Assembly: GCF_000956525.1 (NCBI RefSeq)
Contig: NZ_JYIW01000018.1
Span: 62,001-126,000, forward strand
Direction: 5' to 3'
DNA from: Microbacterium oxydans
GTDB taxonomy: Bacteria; Actinomycetota; Actinomycetes; Actinomycetales; Microbacteriaceae
DNA: 64,000 bases
In this document: positions 53,349 through 61,357 of the stretch, one piece after another
Position numbering within the stretch: position 1 is the first letter of the stretch
Layout of the letters: each line of letters begins with the position of its first letter
Made by a program: the position numbers and the translations under genes
Notes under the pieces: generated by a model
Seen by the model: only the letters and a program-made list of their open reading frames with translations
Databases searched by the model: none
What the model was told of the DNA's origin: nothing

Positions 53349-54035
53349 ATGGTCCACGTCACCACGAAGATCGAGCGCGCCGACGCAGCCGACATCGCAC
53401 GGCTCGGCGAATTCAGCGCAGCGACCATCCACGAGGCGCAGGGGCGCCGCGGTGCGCTGAACTCGAACATCACGCCCATCGACCGCGACACCTCGTTCGT
53501 CGGCTCGGCGTTCACCGTCGTGTGCGCTCCCCGCGACAACCTGATGCTCCAGGTCGCGATCCACTACGCGCAGCCGGGCGACGTGCTCATCGTCTCGGCC
53601 GGCGAGTTCGCCGAGGCCGGCATGTTCGGCGACGTGCTCGGCAACGCATGCAAGGCGAAGGGCATCGCGGCGCTCGTCACCGACGCCGGCGTGCGCGACA
53701 CCCAGGAGCTGCGCGAGCTCGGCCTCCCGGTGTTCTCCGGCAGCGTGTCGATCAAGGGCACCGTGAAGGAGACCCTCGGCGCGCTGAACCAGCCCGTGGT
53801 CTTCGCCGGCGAACTCATCCGCCCCGGCGACATTGTCAAGGGCGATGCCGACGGAGTGGTCGTGGTGCGCCGCGAAGAGGCCCGCGAGGCAGCCGAGCTG
53901 TCGGCCGCCCGTGACGCGCACGAGGCCGAGCTCATCACGAAGTACTGGGCCGGTGGTACGACCATCGAGCTCTGCAACCTCACCGAGGTGCTCAAGGCGA
54001 AGGGCCTCACCTCCGACATCGAGGACGCCTCATGA
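53349..54035 (+). CDS. RraA-like aldolase/decarboxylase
   Basis: 228 residues. Belongs to the RraA/HMG aldolase superfamily: ATIHEAQGRRGAL, GDVLIVSAG, LGNACKAKGIAALVTDAGVRD with the Arg-Asp pair that binds metal and pyruvate-like substrate, then KGTVKETLG and RPGDIVKGDADGVVVV. Members cleave 4-hydroxy-2-oxo acids or decarboxylate oxaloacetate. Size and the C-terminal extension (TTIELCNLTEVLK) fit a class II pyruvate aldolase rather than the RNase E regulator RraA. Follows the SDR by 11 bases and overlaps the aminotransferase gene. Confidence 0.85.
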   Translation: MVHVTTKIERADAADIARLGEFSAATIHEAQGRRGALNSNITPIDRDTSFVGSAFTVVCAPRDNLMLQVAIHYAQPGDVLIVSAGEFAEAGMFGDVLGNACKAKGIAALVTDAGVRDTQELRELGLPVFSGSVSIKGTVKETLGALNQPVVFAGELIRPGDIVKGDADGVVVVRREEAREAAELSAARDAHEAELITKYWAGGTTIELCNLTEVLKAKGLTSDIEDAS

Positions 54036-55255
54036 CCGACGCGATCGCATCGTCGTTCACGGCGGCCGCGCGGCTCGGCCGCATCAAGCCGTCGCCCAGC
54101 ACGGCCGCAGCGGCACGCGTGCGGGAGCTCACGGCGCAGGGCCGGCGCATCCTCGACCTGACCGTCGGCGAGCCCGACTTCGACACTCCTGCGCATGTCA
54201 AGCAGGCGGCGATCGCGGCGATCGAGGCGGGCGAGACGAAGTACACGCCGGTGAACGGCACGCCCCGTCTGCGTCAGGCGATCCGGGGTTCGCTGCAGCG
54301 CACGCACGGGATCGAGTACTCGGATGCCGAGATCACGGTGGGCGGTGGCGGCAAGCAGGTCATCTTCCTCGCCCTGATGGCGACCGTGGATGCCGGCGAC
54401 GAAGTGCTCATCCCTGCGCCGTACTGGGTGTCGTACCCCGACATGGTGCGCGCGAACGACGGCACCCCGGTGATCGTCTCGACGTCGGCCGAGGCCGGCC
54501 ACAAGCTGACGGCCGCCGAGCTGGAGGCCGCGATCACCGACCGCACCACCTGGCTGATCCTGAACAGCCCCGGCAACCCGAGCGGCGCGATCCACACCGC
54601 GGAGGAGCTCACCGAGCTCGCCGAGGTGCTGCGTCGCCATCCAGCCGTCTCGGTGCTGTCGGATGAGATCTACAGCGAGATCTCGTTCACGGGTTCGCCG
54701 GCGCCGAGCCTGGCATCCGTCGCCCCGGACCTCCGGCACCGCGTGCTCGTGGTCTCCGGGGTCTCGAAGTCGTACGCGATGACCGGCTGGCGGTTGGGAT
54801 ACGCGGCAGGCGACCCAGCGCTCATCGGTGCCATCAACACGCTGCAGTCGCAGACGTCGTCGTGCCCGTCGTCGATCAGTCAGGCCGCGGCGGCCGCAGC
54901 GCTCGAAGGACCGCAGGACTTCATCGCCGAGTCGGTGCCGGTGTATCGCGAGCGCCGAGACGCCGCGGTGGTAGGGCTGACCGCGATCGATGGGCTCATC
55001 CCGCTCGTGCCGGACGGCGCGTTCTACCTGTACGTCGACTGCGCCGGCCTCATCGGTCGGCGTACGGAGGACGACAGCATCCTCGCGGACGATCAGGACG
55101 TGACCCTGTACCTGCTCGACCGGGCGGGCGTCGCCGTGATCCAGGGTTCCGCCTACGGGCAGTCGCCGTTCTTCCGGATCTCGTTCGCGACCGACCTCGA
55201 CACCATCACCGCGGCGATCCAGGAGATCGCCACAGCCGTCGGCGCACTGCGATGA
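54032..55255 (+). CDS. Class I/II pyridoxal-phosphate aminotransferase
   Basis: 407 residues. Aspartate aminotransferase-type: VGEPDFDTP, YTPVNGTPRLRQAI, NSPGNPSGA, DEIYSEISF, and the Schiff-base lysine Lys246 in VSKSYAMTGWRLGY; C-terminal Arg in FFRISFAT binds the substrate carboxylate. Substrate could be aspartate or a hydroxy/keto amino acid made by the pathway. Overlaps both neighbours by 4 bases. Confidence 0.92.
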   Translation: MTDAIASSFTAAARLGRIKPSPSTAAAARVRELTAQGRRILDLTVGEPDFDTPAHVKQAAIAAIEAGETKYTPVNGTPRLRQAIRGSLQRTHGIEYSDAEITVGGGGKQVIFLALMATVDAGDEVLIPAPYWVSYPDMVRANDGTPVIVSTSAEAGHKLTAAELEAAITDRTTWLILNSPGNPSGAIHTAEELTELAEVLRRHPAVSVLSDEIYSEISFTGSPAPSLASVAPDLRHRVLVVSGVSKSYAMTGWRLGYAAGDPALIGAINTLQSQTSSCPSSISQAAAAAALEGPQDFIAESVPVYRERRDAAVVGLTAIDGLIPLVPDGAFYLYVDCAGLIGRRTEDDSILADDQDVTLYLLDRAGVAVIQGSAYGQSPFFRISFATDLDTITAAIQEIATAVGALR

Positions 55256-56034
55256 CCGGGCAGCGGATCGCGAACCCGTTCGACCTCTCCGGTCGGCGCG
55301 CGCTGGTGACCGGCTCCAGCCGCGGTATCGGCCTCGCGATCGCCCGGTCGCTGCTCGGCGCCGGTGCGCACGTGGTCGTGCACGGTCGAGACGCAGCGGT
55401 CGTCGAGGTGACGGCCGCATCGCTCGCGCAGGAGTACGGGACGGATGCCGTGTCGGCCGCCGCCTTCGACATCACCGATGAAGGCGCCGTCATCGCCGGC
55501 ATCCGCGACATCGAAGCCCGCGGCCCGCTGGACATCCTCGTGAACAATGCGGGCATGCAGCACCGTGAGCCGATGCTCGAGGTGAGCCTGGAGAACTGGG
55601 AGCGCGTGATCCGCACCGATCTGACCAGCGCCTTCCTCGTCGGCCGCACCGCAGCGCGTGCGATGGTCGAGCGCGGCAGCGGGGCAATCGTCAACATCTG
55701 CTCGGTGCAGACCGACCTCGCACGCCCCACGATCGGCGCGTACACCGCGGCGAAGGGTGGGCTGCGCAACCTCACCAAGGCCATGACCGCCGAATGGGCG
55801 GGCAGCGGTGTGCGCGTGAACGGCGTCGCCCCCGGGTACATCCGCACCGAGCTCACGCAGTCGCTCGTCGACGATCCGACGTTCAACGCGTGGGTCCTCG
55901 GCCGCACACCGGTGGGTCGCTGGGGCGAGCCGGACGACATCGGTGGCGCCGTGATCTGGCTCTCGTCCGACGCGTCGCGCTTCGTCACCGGACAGGTCGT
56001 CTTCGTCGACGGCGGCATGACGGCGGTGGTCTGA
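55252..56034 (+). CDS. idnO: SDR, gluconate 5-dehydrogenase-like
   Basis: 260 residues. FDLSGRRALVTGSSRGIGLA, NNAG, ICSVQ and YTAAKGG with catalytic Tyr and Lys; the N-terminal NPFDLSGRRALVTG plus the C-terminal DDIGGAVIWLSSDASRFVTG are characteristic of IdnO-type gluconate/5-ketogluconate reductases. Adjacent to an L-idonate dehydrogenase-like gene, as in the idonate pathway, which supports the symbol; biochemical proof is absent. Confidence 0.8.
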   Translation: MTGQRIANPFDLSGRRALVTGSSRGIGLAIARSLLGAGAHVVVHGRDAAVVEVTAASLAQEYGTDAVSAAAFDITDEGAVIAGIRDIEARGPLDILVNNAGMQHREPMLEVSLENWERVIRTDLTSAFLVGRTAARAMVERGSGAIVNICSVQTDLARPTIGAYTAAKGGLRNLTKAMTAEWAGSGVRVNGVAPGYIRTELTQSLVDDPTFNAWVLGRTPVGRWGEPDDIGGAVIWLSSDASRFVTGQVVFVDGGMTAVV

Positions 56035-57074
56035 TGTCGGATGCCCTGCACGCGCTCGTGATCCACGAGGCCGGCGATCTCCGTCTCGACGTGATCCCCG
56101 AGCCGGTGCCGGCGCCGGACGAAGCGGTGATCGACGTCATCTACGGCGGCATCTGCGGCTCCGATCTCCACTACTGGAAGCACGGTGCCGCGGGGGAGTC
56201 GATCCTCCGTGCCCCGATGGTGCTCGGGCACGAGGTCGTCGGCGTCGTCCGCCGAGCCGCGGCTGACGGCAGCGGCCCTTCGGAGAAGACCCGCGTCGCG
56301 GTGCATCCGGCGACCCCTGCGAAGGAGGTCATCCGCCACCCGGTCGACCGGCCGAACATCTCCGGCGGCGGCTACCTCGGCTCCGCCGCCCGCTTCCCGC
56401 ACCGGGATGGCGCCTTCGCGCACCGCGTCGCGATGCCCACCCGGATGCTGCGCGTGCTCCCCGAGGGCGTCGACCTGCAGGAGGCGGCGCTCATCGAGCC
56501 GGCCAGCGTCGCCTGGCATGCCGTCAGCCGGATCGGCGATGTCACCGACCTCTCCGCGCTCGTCGTCGGTTGCGGTCCGATCGGCCTGCTGACGATCGCC
56601 GTGCTCACGGCCAGGGGTGCACGGCACATCACCGCGATCGACCTGCATGAGCGCCCCCTCCGCATCGCGCGGGAACTCGGGGCCGACGTGACGCTGCAGC
56701 AGCCCGACGACGCCGACATCGCCGCGATCGATGCAGACGTCGTGATCGAGTCCTCCGGCAGCCACCGCGGCCTCGACACCGCGATCAGAGCGGCCGCCCG
56801 CGGTGGCGCGGTCGCCATGGTGGGGCTCCTGCCGAGCGGTCCGCAGCCGGTGCAGGTGGCTCTCGCGATCGCGAAGGAGCTCGACCTGCTCGGGTCGTTC
56901 CGCTTCAACGACGAGATCGACGAGGTGATCGCCGCGCTCGCTCAGGGCACGCTGCGGATCGCGCCGGTGATCAGTCACGTCAAGCGCTGGCGCTCGGCTG
57001 AAGACGCGTTCGCGCTCGCCGCCGACCCGACCGTGTCGAGCAAGGTGCTCCTGCAGTTCGGGCGCGCGCGATGA
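56034..57074 (+). CDS. idnD: L-idonate 5-dehydrogenase-like MDR enzyme
   Basis: 346 residues. Catalytic zinc site Cys41 (GGICGSDLHYW), His66-Glu67 (GHEVVG); Rossmann motif GCGPIGLLTIAVLTARGA with DLHERP, NAD type. LGSAARFPHRDGAF matches the idonate dehydrogenase signature. The structural zinc lobe is altered: the four cysteines expected between VAVHP and GYLGSA are all missing. ATG overlaps the idnO stop by one base. Expected to oxidise L-idonate or a related aldonate to 5-ketogluconate, which IdnO then reduces. Confidence 0.85.
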   Translation: MSDALHALVIHEAGDLRLDVIPEPVPAPDEAVIDVIYGGICGSDLHYWKHGAAGESILRAPMVLGHEVVGVVRRAAADGSGPSEKTRVAVHPATPAKEVIRHPVDRPNISGGGYLGSAARFPHRDGAFAHRVAMPTRMLRVLPEGVDLQEAALIEPASVAWHAVSRIGDVTDLSALVVGCGPIGLLTIAVLTARGARHITAIDLHERPLRIARELGADVTLQQPDDADIAAIDADVVIESSGSHRGLDTAIRAAARGGAVAMVGLLPSGPQPVQVALAIAKELDLLGSFRFNDEIDEVIAALAQGTLRIAPVISHVKRWRSAEDAFALAADPTVSSKVLLQFGRAR

Positions 57075-57799
57075 GCCGGCTGCCCTGCGACGTCTCGGCG
57101 CCGCACGGCAGCGCCGCCGGCTACGACGCGGGCTGCCGGACGAGGGCGATGTGCCCGAACGGCCAGGACTCGGAGATGCTCAGCTGCGCGGAAGCGGTCG
57201 TGCGGCGGCGAGGGGACTACCACCTGCTGCGTCTTCCCGCGGATCAGCCGCTGCCCAGGGACGGCAACGTCGGCGTGATGACGTCGTCGCACGAGCCGGT
57301 GCGCGCGGTGCACGGCACGCCGTGGGGGTACGCCAGAGGATGCCGGGACGCGAGCGGATGCCCGAACCGGCTTCGCGGGGCGATGACCTGCGCCGACGCG
57401 CGACGCCGATACGTGCAGGAATACGCGGCGCGGCGGTCTGCGGGCGTGGGGACGCCGATCGAGCACGGCACGCCGAACGGCTACCTCCTGGGCTGTCGCG
57501 ACAGCAGGCTGTGCCCTGGCGGCGACGACGGCGTCTCCTGCGCCGAGTCGCGTGCACGGCATCGGATGCGGATCGCGCGCGCTGCCGGGATCGCGCCGCG
57601 CGCCGAGACCCTCGACTCCGGCCCGGCGATCGCGAAGGTCCGCGCGCTGCGCTCGCAGGGGTGGTCGCTGCGACGCATCTCCTCAGCGACCGGATGCGGC
57701 CGCACCACGATCGCGGAACTCGCCGGCGAGACCGGCACCGTGCGGGAGCGGGTGACGCCCGTCACCCTGCGGCGGATCCTCGCTGTCGAGGCGCGCTGA
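57071..57799 (+). CDS. Protein with three Cys/His repeats and C-terminal helix-turn-helix
   Basis: 242 residues, not a family recognised with certainty. Three repeats begin at residues 12, 81 and 132 and share the pattern HGTxxGYxxGCRxxxxCP ... CAxA: spacing H-x9-C-x5-C-x(8-10)-C (His12/Cys22/Cys28/Cys39; His81/Cys91/Cys97/Cys107; His132/Cys142/Cys148/Cys157). Each looks able to bind one zinc ion. Residues about 184-215 (VRALRSQGWSLRRISSATGC then GRTTIAELAG) are a helix-turn-helix. The protein is very Arg-rich, consistent with nucleic-acid binding. ATG overlaps the idnD stop (ATGA), so it is the last gene of the operon. A DNA- or RNA-binding regulator is the best guess. Confidence 0.75.
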   Translation: MSRLPCDVSAPHGSAAGYDAGCRTRAMCPNGQDSEMLSCAEAVVRRRGDYHLLRLPADQPLPRDGNVGVMTSSHEPVRAVHGTPWGYARGCRDASGCPNRLRGAMTCADARRRYVQEYAARRSAGVGTPIEHGTPNGYLLGCRDSRLCPGGDDGVSCAESRARHRMRIARAAGIAPRAETLDSGPAIAKVRALRSQGWSLRRISSATGCGRTTIAELAGETGTVRERVTPVTLRRILAVEAR

Positions 57800-57839
57800 G
57801 GATCAGCCGTCCGCGCCGCGCGCCGCGTACCCTGGCCTC

Positions 57840-58469
57840 ATGACTGCAACGAGCGCCCGCACCGCCGCACAGGTCGTCGATTGGCGACGCCGCGTCTTCG
57901 CGCTGTACGACGCCGTGCGCCGGGCGGAGTCTCCCGAGGATGCGCATGAGCTCTGGCGGATCGAGCGCGACGAGCTGCTGCTGCATCACCCGGCGACGCC
58001 GCTGCTCTCGGCGGACCGGCCGCTGTTCGAGGGACTGCCGATCGCTCCGTACGACGCGGCGTGGCGGTTCGAGTTGCCGATCCTGCCGGCAGAACCCGGC
58101 GGCTTCGACTTCGCGACCGGGACAGACGGCGTCGTGCCGTTCGAACGCATCGGCAGGGTCGAGGTCCCGGATGCCGGTTCACTCGACATCTGGCGGCTGA
58201 CCACGTATGGGGGCGGGCTGTTCATCCCGGTGCGCGATGCGCTGGCCGGGCGCCCCGGCGGAACCTACGGCGGCGGGCGCTATCTGATCGACACGATCAA
58301 GGGCGCAGATCTCGGTTCTGATGCCGAGCGCGGCACGATCGTGCTCGACTTCAACTTCGCGTACAACCCCTCCTGCGCCTACGATCCGGCGTGGGCATGC
58401 CCCTTGGCCCAACCCGGCAACGTGCTCCCGATCGCTGTTCCTGTCGGCGAGCTGTACGCCGGCGTCTGA
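57840..58469 (+). CDS. DUF1684 family protein
   Basis: 209 residues. The family signature is present: GGRYLIDTIKGADL, VLDFNFAYNPSCAYDP and WACPLAQPGNVLPIAVPVGE near the C-terminus, where a Cys pair and Asn/Pro-rich loop are invariant. Function unknown, cytoplasmic. TACCCT (57828-57833) ends 6 bases before the ATG, so the gene has its own leaderless promoter rather than depending on the upstream operon. Confidence 0.9.
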   Translation: MTATSARTAAQVVDWRRRVFALYDAVRRAESPEDAHELWRIERDELLLHHPATPLLSADRPLFEGLPIAPYDAAWRFELPILPAEPGGFDFATGTDGVVPFERIGRVEVPDAGSLDIWRLTTYGGGLFIPVRDALAGRPGGTYGGGRYLIDTIKGADLGSDAERGTIVLDFNFAYNPSCAYDPAWACPLAQPGNVLPIAVPVGELYAGV

Positions 58470-58494
58470 GCGGATGGTGGAGGGTTCGAACAGG

Positions 58495-58543
58495 CGCGCC
58501 CCTCTCGAGTTTCGGCTCCCCAGCCTGACTCTCGAGAGGGCGC
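58495..58543. repeat. Inverted repeat with CTCGAG arms
   Basis: CCTCTCGAG (58501-58509) pairs with CTCGAGAGG (58531-58539); the stem extends through GCGCC/GCGC with one bulged G. Loop of 21 bases. Could terminate DUF1684 transcription. Confidence 0.6.
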
Positions 58544-58649
58544 TGCCACCGGGGGGTGTGGCTGTCCTGCTCACTGCAATCGGTGCTGCGCCCCAGACGC
58601 TTCACCATGGCAGCCCCAGCCGCCGTCATCGAGAATAGCGCGGAAACCG

Positions 58650-58680
58650 CGTGTCCCCCAAATGGGGGACACGAGTTTTT
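58650..58680 (+). terminator. Rho-independent terminator
   Basis: CGTGTCCCCC / GGGGGACACG, loop AAAT, followed by AGTTTTT: one of the few terminators here with a proper T tract. Confidence 0.9.
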
Positions 58681-58770
58681 GCTGAGAGTTTCCTGAGCAC
58701 TTGGATCCGGGTCCGATCGGGCCATCGGCTCGATGTGTCAAGGGGTGGGCATGTGCCGCCAGGACACGGG

Positions 58771-59892
58771 ATGCTGGATGCCCGGAAGGAGCCAGCCATC
58801 ATCACCGACCTCCGTGCCCGCAGCCGCGCCGCTGCGCTGACAGCCCGCAGTGCCGTGCATCCGGCACGCCTGCTGCTCGTCGCGAAGACCATGCTCGCGG
58901 TGGGCCTCGCGTGGTGGATCGCCCCGCACATGCCGGGGGTCACCGACGAGTATCCGTATTACGCGCCGCTCGGCGCGCTGCTGAGCATGTACCCGACGCT
59001 GATGGGGTCGGCGAGGTCGAGCCTGCAGACCCTGCTCGGTCTCGCGACCGGGATCGGTCTCGCCGCGCTCGTGGTGATCACCGTCGGGCCGACGTGGTGG
59101 ACCATCCCGCTGATCGTCGGCGTCGGCGTGTTGGTGTCGGGAACCGGCTGGTTCGGCGCGGGGCGCGACTACGTGCCGATCGCTGCGCTGTTCGTGCTCA
59201 TCATCGGCGGGCAGAACGCCGACGACTACTCGCTCGGCTACCTCACGCAGACCGCGGTCGGCGTCGTGGTGGGGCTCATCGTCAACTTCGTCATCGCGCC
59301 GGCACCGCTCACGGCCTCTGCGCAGCTGCGGGTGCGTGAGTTCCGCGCGCAGCTGGCAGCGCATCTCGACGACATCGCAGTGGCCGTGTCGGAGTCCTGG
59401 CCGCCGGAGCGTGAGCAGTGGGCCCTGGATGCCGGTTCGCTGGCCGACACCGCGCGCTCGGTGCGAGCGACGCTCGACGAGGCCGACGAGAGCCGTCGCT
59501 GGAACCTTCGCGCCCGCGGCAGCCGAGCGCACACCGCCGACGTGCACGCGCAGCTGGCCGCACTCGACCGCATCGCCGACCGCATCCGCGACGTGTCAGA
59601 CACGATCGCCGACACGATCTGGGACCGCCCAGGTGCGCTCGACCTCGACCCCACGGTCGTCGCGCCGTTGACGGATGCCTGCCATGCGGTCGCCGCGGTG
59701 ATCGCCCTCGACGACCTCGACTCGGCCGAGGCGCATCGGGTGCGCGGCGAGGCGGCGCGGGCGGTGCGGCTGCTGCTCGAGACCGTCGACGACCGCACCG
59801 TCGAAGCGCGACGATCGATGGGCCCCGGCGTGCTGTGCGCGATGCATCTGCGCCGCATCCTGATCCTCGCCGGGCAGCAGCTGCCCGACTGA
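58771..59892 (+). CDS. FUSC-family membrane protein
   Basis: 373 residues. N-terminal half has five or six helices (LLLVAKTMLAVGLAWWIAP, YYAPLGALLSMYPTLMGSAR, LLGLATGIGLAALVVI), the FUSC/aromatic acid exporter-like pattern; the C-terminal half (about 205-373) is a cytoplasmic helical coiled domain with many Arg/Asp and ending RRILILAGQQLPD. ATG at 58771 was chosen; the frame is open further upstream, but GTG at 58651 lies inside a terminator hairpin. Probably exports aromatic or other organic acids. Converges with the ThrE-type gene 10 bases away. Confidence 0.85.
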   Translation: MLDARKEPAIITDLRARSRAAALTARSAVHPARLLLVAKTMLAVGLAWWIAPHMPGVTDEYPYYAPLGALLSMYPTLMGSARSSLQTLLGLATGIGLAALVVITVGPTWWTIPLIVGVGVLVSGTGWFGAGRDYVPIAALFVLIIGGQNADDYSLGYLTQTAVGVVVGLIVNFVIAPAPLTASAQLRVREFRAQLAAHLDDIAVAVSESWPPEREQWALDAGSLADTARSVRATLDEADESRRWNLRARGSRAHTADVHAQLAALDRIADRIRDVSDTIADTIWDRPGALDLDPTVVAPLTDACHAVAAVIALDDLDSAEAHRVRGEAARAVRLLLETVDDRTVEARRSMGPGVLCAMHLRRILILAGQQLPD

Positions 59893-59902
59893 GGTCGTCG
59901 GG

Positions 59903-61303
59903 TCAGCGCCGCACGCGCGCTCTGGTCTTCGTCACGCTGTCGAGCGTGGCGCGCACCGGCGTGCCGAGGTACAGCCCCAGCGAGGCGCCGGATGCCAGGC
60001 CGACGCCGACCACGGCGGCGTACACGAGCGAGCCGCCGGCGCCGACGACCGCGGTCGCCGTGCCGTCGGTGTGGACCATCTCGAGCAGCCCCTGGAAGAC
60101 CGCGACACCGGGCACGAGCGGCACGATGGCCGCTGTCGTCACGGCCACCGACGGCACGTGCAGGTTGTGCGCGATCATCACCCCGATGAAGCTCGCGAGC
60201 AGCGCACCGACGGCGCTCGCGGCCGCAGGGTGCAGATTGACGGCGATCGATCCGGTGTAGCCGGCGATCGTGATGGCGCTCAGCAGCGCACTCACCAGGA
60301 TGATGCGGATGCCCGCACCGTTGAAGACCGCCACCGCGACGGCGATGATGATCGCGCCGGCGAACACGCTCGGCAGTGGACCGAAGGGTGCAGGATCGTC
60401 TGGCAGGTCCATCGTGAATCCGAGCACGCTGCCGAGCTCGAGGCCGACGAGGATGCCGATCACCACCCCGAGCGTCTGCATCGTGAGGTCGAGGATCCGA
60501 CCGCCGGCCGTGAGTGCGAAACCGTCGATCGCGTCCTGGGCCGCGCCGACCACGGTGAGGCCGGCGAGCATCAGCACGATGCCGGAGGCGACGATGATCG
60601 ACGGGCGGATGCCGACGAACGGCTCGATCCCGGCGGCGCCGAGTGCCGACACGGCCACCGCCACGACGGTCGTCACGAAGCCACCGGCGATCTGGCTGAA
60701 GAAGAGGGGGACCTGCACGCGGGCGAGGGCCGCCTGGGTGAGTGCGGCCGCGAGGGCGGCGACGAACGTGAGTCCGACGATGATCGGTGTCGCGCCGAGG
60801 AGGATGCTGACGCCGACCGCGAGGAGGGCGCGGGCGACCACGACCACCGGCTGCTGGTAGCGGAATGGCACCCGGCGGATCACGCGGAAGGCCGTGCGGG
60901 CCGACTCCAGATCGAGACCTGCGCGGATGTCGGAGACGAGCGCCTGCACGCGCTGCAGCTTGGCGTGATCCGGGGCGGTGACCCGCACGACGCGCACCAG
61001 GGTCTCCGGCCAGACCTCGCCGCTCAGGTGGAACGACACCGTGATCGAGTTGTAGGTCACGTCGACCTGCACGCCGCGCAGGCCGTAGGAGTCGCAGACC
61101 CTGGTGATCGCGAGCGTCACCTCATGGGCCGAGGCGCCGACCGCGAACATCGACTCGCCGATGCGGGTCGCGAGGTCGAGCACCCTCGGCACCGTGCGCT
61201 CGTCGATGATGGGCATGACTTCGGTCGGAGCGACGTTCGAGGGGTCGGTGTGCAGGATCCTGTGCACCGAGGCGAGCAGCCGCCGCTGGGTCTTCGGGGA
61301 CAT
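59903..61303 (-). CDS. Threonine/serine exporter family protein (ThrE type)
   Basis: 466 residues. N-terminal DUF1212 domain (about 35-270): LATRIGESMFAVGASAHEVT, YNSITVSFH and five helices; C-terminal ThrE_2 domain (about 300-440) with GALLASFIGVMIAHNLHVPS and PLVPGVAVFQGLLEMV. About ten membrane helices in total. Exports threonine/serine in Corynebacterium; in this organism the substrate is inferred. GGGAGAATGG precedes the ATG. It follows the GHKL-LuxR regulator gene by 54 bases on the same strand. Confidence 0.92.
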   Translation of the reverse strand: MSPKTQRRLLASVHRILHTDPSNVAPTEVMPIIDERTVPRVLDLATRIGESMFAVGASAHEVTLAITRVCDSYGLRGVQVDVTYNSITVSFHLSGEVWPETLVRVVRVTAPDHAKLQRVQALVSDIRAGLDLESARTAFRVIRRVPFRYQQPVVVVARALLAVGVSILLGATPIIVGLTFVAALAAALTQAALARVQVPLFFSQIAGGFVTTVVAVAVSALGAAGIEPFVGIRPSIIVASGIVLMLAGLTVVGAAQDAIDGFALTAGGRILDLTMQTLGVVIGILVGLELGSVLGFTMDLPDDPAPFGPLPSVFAGAIIIAVAVAVFNGAGIRIILVSALLSAITIAGYTGSIAVNLHPAAASAVGALLASFIGVMIAHNLHVPSVAVTTAAIVPLVPGVAVFQGLLEMVHTDGTATAVVGAGGSLVYAAVVGVGLASGASLGLYLGTPVRATLDSVTKTRARVRR

Positions 61304-61357
61304 GCATCCATTCTCCCGTCCGTCCGCTGAGCGTGTGCCCCGCCCCGCCGCCTCGGG

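Larger units (their letters stand above)
58470..58770. other. Intergenic region with two hairpins
   Basis: About 300 bases without a convincing gene. It contains an inverted repeat at 58495-58543 and a Rho-independent terminator at 58650-58680; between them nothing recognisable. Confidence 0.6.

Noticed and set aside
58651..58770. Upstream GTG start for the FUSC protein
   Set aside because: It falls inside a Rho-independent terminator; the added 40 residues show no membrane or family features.
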